From an uncultured Elusimicrobiales bacterium (lineage in GTDB: Bacteria; Elusimicrobiota; Elusimicrobia; Elusimicrobiales; Elusimicrobiaceae), in contig CALUVB010000013.1 of assembly GCA_944324115.1 (NCBI GenBank), positions 1 through 46,928 on the forward strand: 46,928 nt of DNA. Reading direction: 5' to 3'. This document shows, piece after piece, positions 33,304 through 39,832 of this stretch. The translations under genes were made by a program, and so were the position numbers. Position 1 is the stretch's first letter, and each line of letters opens with the position of its first letter. The notes below the pieces were generated by a model that was not told where the DNA came from, did no database searches, and saw only the letters and a program-made list of their open reading frames with translations.

Positions 33304-33519
33304 TTACAGGCAAGCCTCGTAGGCGGCTTTTCGGTACCGAAAAACGGGGCAGCCTTCCGTTCCTTCTTTACGCAGTATATTCTCACATAACCTTACATAA
33401 AGATACTGTGCGGCGGCTTCCCCGGCTTCAGCCCGTTTCTTTACACTTTCTACACGACCGGCATTCTGCCGTTTCACCGTAAGCCATTTACAGATAACAA
33501 GCAGAGCAATCCACTCTTT
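33304..33519 (-). pseudogene. C-terminal part of the Sel1 gene in a shifted frame
   Basis: In the +1 frame, sequence after the break reads WIALLVICKWLTVKRQ...KKRAEAGEAAAQYLYVRLCENILRKEG...FRYRKAAYEACL, a further Sel1-like repeat. Removing one base in the GAAAGAG segment (plus strand near 33514-33520) would join it to the main frame. Either the gene is broken in this strain or a sequencing error is present. Confidence 0.6.
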
Positions 33520-34303
33520 CTTGGGCGGGCTTATAGCCTTGTGTGGCAGCCTGTTGCCACCATTTAATGGCTTCTGTCCTGTTGGCAGATACGCCTTCCC
33601 CGTTCCAATAAGCTTGCGCCACTTGATACTGTCCTTCCGCCAGTCCACCTTGTGCGGCACATAAATTCCATTCAAACGCGCGGCGGAAATCCTGGGGCAC
33701 GCCATAGCCGTAATAATATAAATAGCCCAAATTCAAGCAAGCCCGCGCATCGTTTTCATCAGCCAACTTTTCCCAATAAAAGGCCGCCTTTTTATAATCC
33801 TGCATGATGGAGTCCGTATCTCCTGAGGCATATACCTGCGCCAAAAATTGCCAAGCCTGCCGGCTGCCTTTTTCGGCGGCACGTTCCATATAAATGAGAG
33901 CCTTGTGCGGATTGGCTTTCATACCTGTTCCGCCATATAGAAAAACCGCCAGTTTGTACAATCCGCCGGGACTGTTCTTGCGGGCGGCTTTTTTATAATA
34001 GGAGGCCGCTTTGCGGATATTTCTCTCCACGCCGCACGCACCATTTTCATAACACAAGCCCAATCCGTAAAACCCTTCCGCCTCTTTGTGTTTGGCGGCT
34101 TTTTGCAGCCAAGGCAAGGCCTGCTCTTGCTCAGAGGCCAACAAATAATATTTACCTAAATCCGCTTCGGCAGCAGGCTTCCCCTCGCGGGCTGCTTTTT
34201 CCAATTCTTCCAAACTGTTCCAAGCCAATCCCAGTCCGCGCGCCTGCACACACAGCGCGCCCAATATGCTCGCCGCTACCAACATGAGTCTGCAAATATT
34301 CAT
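33488..34303 (-). CDS. Exported Sel1-repeat protein (C-terminus lost by frameshift)
   Basis: 271 aa in the open frame. A signal peptide (MNICRLMLVAASILGALCVQARG) is followed by about six Sel1/TPR-like repeats of 36 residues (e.g. AEADLGKYYLLASEQEQALPWLQKA, ACLNLGYLYYYGYGVPQDFRRAFEW, GQYQVAQAYWNGEGVSANRTEAIKWW). Such repeats form a helical solenoid for protein binding, here in the periplasm. The frame stops at VDCSACYL, while a further repeat continues in the next frame (see neighbouring entry). ATG 34303 has GGGAGA upstream; an earlier ATG overlaps a TATAAT promoter box and is less likely. No recognised partner is adjacent. Confidence 0.82.
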   Translation of the reverse strand: MNICRLMLVAASILGALCVQARGLGLAWNSLEELEKAAREGKPAAEADLGKYYLLASEQEQALPWLQKAAKHKEAEGFYGLGLCYENGACGVERNIRKAASYYKKAARKNSPGGLYKLAVFLYGGTGMKANPHKALIYMERAAEKGSRQAWQFLAQVYASGDTDSIMQDYKKAAFYWEKLADENDARACLNLGYLYYYGYGVPQDFRRAFEWNLCAAQGGLAEGQYQVAQAYWNGEGVSANRTEAIKWWQQAATQGYKPAQERVDCSACYL

Positions 34304-34359
34304 ATCATTCTCCCGTATTTGTTCCATTATATAAAATCCCTCTAATCCTTTTTCTGCTC

Positions 34360-34387
34360 TTGCCGGCGAATGACGGAGTTATACAAT
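34360..34387 (+). promoter_or_regulatory. Promoter of the ferritin-like gene
   Basis: TTGCCG (34360-34365), 16-nt spacer, TACAAT (34382-34387), then a 43-nt leader with AAAAGGGGG before ATG 34437. No obvious Fur or PerR box. Confidence 0.6.
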
Positions 34388-34436
34388 AAAAGGACACGGC
34401 TCACCGGCCGTACACAAACTGAAAAGGGGGTTACCT

Positions 34437-34934
34437 ATGGGAATGATGGGCAGAGAAATTGTACAGAAAGCTGGGCTAGACCCAAATAAAATTATTGAAA
34501 TGCTCAATAAAGCCTACTGCGATGAATGGCTGGCTTATTACCAATACTGGATAGGAGCCAAACTGGCTGAAGGCATACCTGATATTAAACCGGAACTGGA
34601 AGAACATGCCAACGAAGAATTGGCACACGCAGGCAAACTGGCCGAGCGAATTATTGAACTGGGAGGCACACCGGAAATTGACCCCCAGAAATGGGCAGCA
34701 TGCTCCTCTTGCGGTTATCTGCCCCCGGCGGACCCAACCGTGGACACGCTGTTGGAACAAAATCTCAAAGGGGAACGCTGTGCTATCTCCGTATATAGCC
34801 ACATCTTGGACTATGTGCGCGGCAAAGATATGCTTACTGGACATATTGTACGCCACATTCTGGAAGAAGAAGTGGAACATGAACAGGACTTGGAAGATTT
34901 GCAGAATGATATAGCCGCCTTCCGCAAAAAATAG
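34437..34934 (+). CDS. Ferritin-like diiron protein (Dps-like/DPSL or bacterioferritin-related)
   Basis: 165 aa, all-helical. Putative diiron ligands are E30 (YCDEWLAYYQYW), E61 and H64 (EELAHA), E113 (KGERCAISVYS), and E145 and H148 (EEEVEHEQDL), the four-helix-bundle pattern of ferritins. A C89-S-S-C92 pair sits in the loop between helix pairs, a feature of Dps-like (DPSL) proteins of anaerobes. The family uses H2O2 or O2 to oxidise and store Fe(II), protecting anaerobes from oxidative damage. Its own promoter, strong ribosome site and terminator make it a single-gene unit. A rubrerythrin is unlikely because no rubredoxin domain is present. Confidence 0.85.
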   Translation: MGMMGREIVQKAGLDPNKIIEMLNKAYCDEWLAYYQYWIGAKLAEGIPDIKPELEEHANEELAHAGKLAERIIELGGTPEIDPQKWAACSSCGYLPPADPTVDTLLEQNLKGERCAISVYSHILDYVRGKDMLTGHIVRHILEEEVEHEQDLEDLQNDIAAFRKK

Positions 34935-34954
34935 TTCCGGTCCTCTCTTATATT

Positions 34955-34979
34955 CCCCCGCCGTTAGGCGGGGATTTTT
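34955..34979 (+). terminator. Terminator of the ferritin-like gene
   Basis: CCCCGCC-GTTA-GGCGGGG then ATTTTTA; about 20 nt after the stop. Confidence 0.9.
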
Positions 34980-35064
34980 ATGCGGTGACAGAATTTGCCC
35001 GCCCCAAAAGCGCTTGTTTATACTATAATGAAAATGACGTTTTGTTTATTTAAGGAGGACTGAC

Positions 35065-37434
35065 ATGTGGTATGGTATTTCCGAATTGCGCCCCTTTGAA
35101 CAATATGCCCTTTTTGGGGTAATGTTTATTGCGGTGCTAGGTTTATTATATGCCTTGTTTCTTCGCAACCAAGTACTTAGAGAAGACACCGGCACGCCGG
35201 CCATGCTAAAAGTATGGACTGCTATTAAAGAAGGCGCCAACGCCTACTTAAAAAGACAGCTCAAGACCATTCTGCCTTTGATTGGTCTGTTGACAATTTG
35301 TCTTTTTCTCTCAGTATATATTGTCCCCGTTTCGCATGATGCGTCGGAACGGTTTGCCGGGTTGGCTCCGGATACGATTAAACTGATTGCCGCCTTCGGC
35401 CGAGCGGGCGCTTTCGTGCTGGGCGCTGTTTTTTCTCTGTTGGTAGGGCAGCTGGGCATGCGCATTGCCGTAGACGCCAATGTACGCGTAGCCGCCGCTT
35501 CTAAACGCAGCTTCGGCGACGCTCTGAAAATTGCCTACCGCGCCGGCACAGTCACGGGTATGCTTACAGATGGGTTAGGGTTATTTGGCGGTACGATTAT
35601 TTTTATTATTTTCGGTATTGCCGCACCTGACGCCTTGCTGGGGTTTGGCTTCGGCGGAACGCTGTTGGCGCTGTTTATGCGCGTGGGCGGCGGCATTTAT
35701 ACAAAAGCGGCCGACGTTGGAGCCGACTTAGTGGGTAAAGTGGAAGCCGGCATCCCGGAAGACGACCCGCGTAACCCGGCCGTAGTGGCAGATTTGGTGG
35801 GAGACAACGTGGGCGACTGCGCCGGTATGGCAGCTGATATCTTTGAATCCTACGAAGTAACCATTGTATCGGGCCTAATTTTAGGCATTTCGCTTTGGCG
35901 CATTACCGGACACCATGAATGGATTGTGTACCCGCTGTTAGTACGCGGTATTGGTGTGCTGTGTTCCATTATTGGCACCTACGCGGTAAAAGATTCCAAC
36001 CGCACCGCAGGAAACGCCATGAAAGCCATCTTCAAAGGATACAGCATTTCAGCAATAATTTCCATTGTCATCTTTGGGGCGCTGGCCTATTTCTATATGA
36101 ACCAAGTGCCCGGTGGCTGGTGGCGGCCTTTTGCTGTAACCACGATTGGCATTCTGCTGGCAATCAGCATTGACCGTCTGACGGAATACTTTACCGGTAC
36201 AGACAAAAAACCGGTACAGGAAGTAAAGAAAGCCACGACCACCGGCTCCGCCACAACCATTTTATCCGGCTTAGCCGTAGGCATGGAATCAGCCGTATGG
36301 ACCACCATAGTACTGGCGGCCTCTATATTCTGTTCCGTTTTAATCTTCGGTACGATTGACGGATTAACCGCCGCGCAATCCTTCACGTTCGTGCTTTACG
36401 GCGTAGCGATGACCGGTATCGGCATGCTGACGTTGACCGGAAACAACGTGGCTATGGACTCCTTCGGCCCGATTGCAGACAATGCCAACGGCATTGGTGA
36501 AATGGCTTGGCACGGACAAGAAGACACCGATACCAAAAAAGCCCGTCAAATTATGGCGGACTTAGACGGCGTAGGAAATACTACCAAAGCTATAACCAAA
36601 GGCGTTGCCATAGGCTCTGCCGTCATTGCGGCGGTGGCATTATTTGCTTCCTATATGGTAGATGTGAGCAATGTGCAGGCTTTGCTTAATGAAACCTGGC
36701 AAAAAGCCGGCGAAAACAAAGCGTTGGAGCTTTTGTCTCAGATAGGCATTGTCGTATCCAACCCGACGGTGTTTGTGGGTATGCTTATTGGCGCAGCCTT
36801 GCCGTGGCTGTTTTCTTCTTTTGCCATCAATGCCGTCAACCGTGCAGCGGGACTGATTGTGTTGGAAGTACGCCGTCAGTTTAAACTGGGTGTATTGGAA
36901 GGCAAAGCCAAGCCCGATTATACGCGTGCGGTGGGTATTTCTACTATTGCGGCTCAAAAAGAACTCATTGTGCTGGCCACGCTGGGCATTGTGTCACCCA
37001 TTGTGGTGGGGCTGGCCATGGGCGTGGAAGCCTTGGGCGGATTTCTGGCGGGCATTATCGTGTCGGGACAATTGCTGGCGGTGTTTATGGCTAACTCCGG
37101 CGGCGCCTGGGATAACGCCAAAAAAGTGGTGGAAGATGAACCTTCCGACATTGCCGCCAACACTGGCAAAGGCTCCGAACGCCACAAAGCCAGCGTGGTG
37201 GGCGACACGGTGGGAGACCCCTTAAAGGATACCGCCGGTCCGGCAGTGAACCCGCTGATTAAAGTGGTCAACATGGTGGCGGTTATCGTAGCCCCTATCA
37301 TTGTCAACTACCGCAACGACTATACGCCGCTGGGCAAAGTGGGCTGGGTGTGTGTGATTGTCTTGTTGGCTATTTTGGCTTGGGCAATTCTTAAAAGCAA
37401 AGCCCCGGCGCAAGATTTCACCGCACAAAAATAA
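35065..37434 (+). CDS. hppA: Membrane-bound ion-pumping pyrophosphatase
   Basis: 789 aa, about 16 membrane helices. It couples PPi hydrolysis to export of H+ and/or Na+. The PPi site is intact: DVGADLVGKVEAGIPEDDPRNPAVVADLVGDNVGDCAGMAADIFESY, then DSFGPIADNANGIGEM, and in the C-terminal third DNAKKVVED and GDTVGDPLKDTAGPAVNPLIK. The K+-dependence motif reads GNTTKAITKG, with Lys508 and Thr511, the combination of K+-independent enzymes (K+-dependent ones have Ala there). K+-independent members are mostly H+ pumps, though some Na+-regulated ones exist. TATAAT and AAGGAGG precede ATG 35065. With PPi-linked glycolysis it would conserve the energy of biosynthetic PPi. A bidirectional terminator follows. 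Confidence 0.95.
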   Translation: MWYGISELRPFEQYALFGVMFIAVLGLLYALFLRNQVLREDTGTPAMLKVWTAIKEGANAYLKRQLKTILPLIGLLTICLFLSVYIVPVSHDASERFAGLAPDTIKLIAAFGRAGAFVLGAVFSLLVGQLGMRIAVDANVRVAAASKRSFGDALKIAYRAGTVTGMLTDGLGLFGGTIIFIIFGIAAPDALLGFGFGGTLLALFMRVGGGIYTKAADVGADLVGKVEAGIPEDDPRNPAVVADLVGDNVGDCAGMAADIFESYEVTIVSGLILGISLWRITGHHEWIVYPLLVRGIGVLCSIIGTYAVKDSNRTAGNAMKAIFKGYSISAIISIVIFGALAYFYMNQVPGGWWRPFAVTTIGILLAISIDRLTEYFTGTDKKPVQEVKKATTTGSATTILSGLAVGMESAVWTTIVLAASIFCSVLIFGTIDGLTAAQSFTFVLYGVAMTGIGMLTLTGNNVAMDSFGPIADNANGIGEMAWHGQEDTDTKKARQIMADLDGVGNTTKAITKGVAIGSAVIAAVALFASYMVDVSNVQALLNETWQKAGENKALELLSQIGIVVSNPTVFVGMLIGAALPWLFSSFAINAVNRAAGLIVLEVRRQFKLGVLEGKAKPDYTRAVGISTIAAQKELIVLATLGIVSPIVVGLAMGVEALGGFLAGIIVSGQLLAVFMANSGGAWDNAKKVVEDEPSDIAANTGKGSERHKASVVGDTVGDPLKDTAGPAVNPLIKVVNMVAVIVAPIIVNYRNDYTPLGKVGWVCVIVLLAILAWAILKSKAPAQDFTAQK

Positions 37435-37446
37435 TTTGCAAAAAAG

Positions 37447-37474
37447 AACCCCCCGCTCAACAGAGCGGGGGGTT
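37447..37474. terminator. Bidirectional terminator between hppA and pilin gene
   Basis: AACCCCCCGCTC-AACA-GAGCGGGGGGTT. Its inner 20 bases CCCCGCTCAACAGAGCGGGG recur exactly at 38170-38189, on the other side of the pilin gene. Confidence 0.88.
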
Positions 37475-37487
37475 AAAATTTTAGACC

Positions 37488-38060
37488 TTATTGGAAGAAC
37501 CAGCGATCCCCTTCTTTTACTGCACCCGCTTTTTTACATAATTCTTCTTCTGTATAAGAAGAATTGCTGGAGCACCAAAACTTATTATAAGCCCACCCGC
37601 CATCATAGTTAGAACCGCCTGTACACACCCAATATCCTGCACCAATCCGCTGCCCGCATATTAATGAATCCGTTCCAGGAGCACATCCTCCATCTTCCGC
37701 ACAAATTCTCTCATCTAAAAAATAAACGAAATGCTGCGTAGTCAGAGAGGAGTTTTCTTTTCCGCCTCCCCATGTGCCGTACTCCCCGGGAATCGTAATA
37801 TCCAAATCCGACAACACCTCTGTAGTTTCTCCATTTGCTAGACCATAGGCTATCTCTGCATTTAACAAGGCTCTTGTAATCACCTTGGCCTCCGCCACAC
37901 GGCTTTTCTCTACGGCTTTTGTATACTGCGGCAACGCCACCGCCGCCAAAATACCGATAATCAGCACCACCACCAACAGTTCTATCAACGTAAAACCGCT
38001 TATTGTGCGTCTTGCGGGTTTTGCTACATCAAGAATGATTTTTTGATAAATTTTGTTCAT
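37488..38060 (-). CDS. Type IV pilin-like protein
   Basis: 190 aa. Leader MNKIYQKIILDVAKPARRTISG, then FTLIELLVVVLIIGILAAVALPQYTKAVEKSRVAEAK. The head domain is acidic, Gly/Ser/Tyr-rich and has several cysteines (ICAEDGGCAPG, LICGQ, WVCTGG, FWCSS, LCKKAG). ATG 38060 lies six bases after TAAATT of a T12 promoter. The first codons mirror the promoter in a 17-bp perfect inverted repeat (38039-38055 and 38064-38080). The gene is flanked by two hairpins that share 20 identical bases, as if it were a discrete cassette. Assembly proteins (PilB, PilC, PilD) are not in the window. Confidence 0.88.
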   Translation of the reverse strand: MNKIYQKIILDVAKPARRTISGFTLIELLVVVLIIGILAAVALPQYTKAVEKSRVAEAKVITRALLNAEIAYGLANGETTEVLSDLDITIPGEYGTWGGGKENSSLTTQHFVYFLDERICAEDGGCAPGTDSLICGQRIGAGYWVCTGGSNYDGGWAYNKFWCSSNSSYTEEELCKKAGAVKEGDRWFFQ

Positions 38061-38066
38061 ACGCAA

Positions 38067-38094
38067 AATTTATCAAAAAAAAAAAACGAGTCAA
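38067..38094 (-). promoter_or_regulatory. Pilin promoter with T12 spacer tract (locus 38.1 kb)
   Basis: Minus strand: TTGACT (38089-38094), CG, T12 (38075-38086), GA, a 16-nt spacer, TAAATT (38067-38072), TTGCGT, ATG 38060. GGCTGATAAAAT and AAGGGC upstream are shared with the relic promoter at the left window edge. Confidence 0.7.
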
Positions 38095-38169
38095 GCCCTT
38101 CTAATTTTATCAGCCCGAAATCGTTTTACGCCCAAAAATCAAATATCCTATTTTAAAACCAGACAAAAA

Positions 38170-38189
38170 CCCCGCTCAACAGAGCGGGG
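38170..38189 (-). terminator. Terminator of the DUF4156-like lipoprotein gene
   Basis: Minus strand hairpin CCCCGCTCTGTTGAGCGGGG followed by TTTTTG. Identical hairpin core to the one after hppA. Confidence 0.85.
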
Positions 38190-38283
38190 CATCTATGTCA
38201 GTCAATCTATTAACCGGCCACCTTACATATAACTGCAAGCAGCAATCTTTCTTTCCCGGCAGCTGCTCAAGCGGGCAGCAAAA

Positions 38284-38643
38284 TTAATTTTGCGGACATT
38301 TATAAATCAATCCGCCATATTGTATGCCATTAACATAAAAATCCTGTGCATACACCTCAGCGGCATTTTCCATTACAGGCTGAGCTGAACGGATATAGAC
38401 CACATTGCCCCCTAACGCCGCCGCATTGGAACGAATATTATCCAGCATATCCCCTTTCCAATCAAGGCTGACGTCTTCCTGCGCACCCAAAACTCCCGAT
38501 AAAAATTGGCACCCCTGCGGTTTTTGGGTAACAATTTTAACCGCCGCTGCCGAAGCAGATACCCCCTCCGGCTGACCCCTCTTAACAACACACCCTGACA
38601 AACACATAGCTCCAAACACAAACAGACAAACAGTTCTTTTCAT
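38284..38643 (-). CDS. Small lipoprotein, DUF4156-like
   Basis: 119 aa. The signal peptide ends in a lipobox LSGC (Cys18), so it is a lipoprotein. The body has CQFLSGVLGAQ... and NIRSNAAALGGNVVYI, the pattern of the DUF4156 family (a short Cys-containing N-terminal segment, then Asn-Ala-Gly-Gly-Asn). Its function is unknown; members are small periplasm-facing lipoproteins. Start ATG 38643 has GGAGGG directly upstream. Divergent from the unknown membrane protein on its right, sharing a 70-nt intergenic region. Confidence 0.8.
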   Translation of the reverse strand: MKRTVCLFVFGAMCLSGCVVKRGQPEGVSASAAAVKIVTQKPQGCQFLSGVLGAQEDVSLDWKGDMLDNIRSNAAALGGNVVYIRSAQPVMENAAEVYAQDFYVNGIQYGGLIYKCPQN

Positions 38644-38714
38644 ATACCCTCCACAATGAGAAATTATAGCAAATCCATTTTCTTATTTTGGTAAGATACC
38701 TACAGAGGCACATC

Positions 38715-39539
38715 ATGCATTGGATTCTTGTAATCTTAGCCAGCATACTGGGGGGAGCCGCTTTTTATACCACCCGCCGCGCCGCACGTGTACGCCGTTG
38801 GGCCAAACGGCGGAGCGGGCAGTATATTGCCCAAAAATATTCTCTCCTCACACCACAAAGCACCCAAAAAGCGGAACTATTATGCACCGAACAGGGCGTC
38901 TTCCGCCATGTAATAACTTGGCGCCATGCTGACTCTTTTATCCGTCTCTCTGACGCTTTTTTACCGCACCCTTTTTCCCAACGGACTGCTCTGCCCGCTT
39001 TTACTTTGTTTACAGCCGAACGCATGAACGGGCAATGGCCTTGCCTTAAAATTGTACCTTTTGACTCCCCTTTTAGGCAGAGCCGCCTGCCGCATTGGCA
39101 GGGAGTGAATATTGCCGGTTACACTGTTTTTGCAAATTCGGCTGAAGCGGCAAAACTGTTCACTGCCTCCTTACGCCACTTGTTGGCGGAGCGCAAAACT
39201 ATTTACATTGAGCTGACGCCGCAAGCCTTTATTTATCATGAGAGCCTCCTTGTTCCGCCAGCTCAATTGGAAGATTTCCAACGCAGAGCCCAACGCCTCT
39301 TGCAGGAATGGGAACAGCTGTTCGCCGCCAAGTCTATTCCGGCGGCGCCGGCGGCGCCCACGTTGCAACCGGACCACGAGTTAGAACAGCGCCTGCAAGC
39401 CTTATTGCCTCCGGTCAAAACCACCCCTTTGACCGCTGCACACCAAGGCATATCCGGCTGGAAAATAGTTATCTTATTGTTATTGGTTTTATTGTTGCCC
39501 GCGTTGGTTTGGTTATTACGCAATTATTTGCCTCATTAA
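38715..39539 (+). CDS. Hypothetical protein with a membrane helix at each end
   Basis: 274 aa. An N-terminal helix (about 2-20, WILVILASILGGAAFYT) is followed by a basic patch RRAARVRRWAKRR, so the central region should be cytoplasmic. The middle (40-185) is a soluble domain rich in Phe/His/Arg without a motif I recognise. Residues 205-245 are Ala/Pro/Glu-rich with a coiled-coil flavour. The C-terminal helix (about 250-270, WKIVILLLLVLLLPALVWLL) ends near the terminus. ATG 38715 is chosen because GAGG precedes it at a suitable distance. No family assigned. The position between a lipoprotein and a peptidase gives no functional hint. Confidence 0.65.
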   Translation: MHWILVILASILGGAAFYTTRRAARVRRWAKRRSGQYIAQKYSLLTPQSTQKAELLCTEQGVFRHVITWRHADSFIRLSDAFLPHPFSQRTALPAFTLFTAERMNGQWPCLKIVPFDSPFRQSRLPHWQGVNIAGYTVFANSAEAAKLFTASLRHLLAERKTIYIELTPQAFIYHESLLVPPAQLEDFQRRAQRLLQEWEQLFAAKSIPAAPAAPTLQPDHELEQRLQALLPPVKTTPLTAAHQGISGWKIVILLLLVLLLPALVWLLRNYLPH

Positions 39540-39800
39540 TTTCGCTTTTTCCAACGGATAAAGTGGAGTACACAAGTCTCAGCAGCCTAAAGGCTTCGCT
39601 TGGTCCGGCAGCCGGCCAACACTGCCCTTAGCTGCAGCCCCTTTTGCACCTCTAAAACGTCTGTTTGAAAGAGAAGTCCACATCTTAATAGAGCAAGGCA
39701 TAACTGCTTCTAAACCAAGAACGCGCGTATACCTCAAATATCCATTCCCAGCCAGGAAACCCATAAAATCTGTCTCAGCCTTGCTAAAATCTTCCCCTCA
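39540..39800. other. Gene-free stretch
   Basis: No supported coding frame, RNA or repeat seen between the hypothetical membrane protein and the M3 peptidase terminator. Confidence 0.5.
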
Positions 39801-39830
39801 AAAAACCCCGCCTTTCCGGCGGGGCTTTCT
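39801..39830. terminator. Terminator of the M3 peptidase gene
   Basis: AACCCCGCC-TTTCC-GGCGGGGC; six A on the left give a T run for the minus-strand transcript, and CTTTCTT lies on the right. Confidence 0.88.
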
Positions 39831-39832
39831 TA

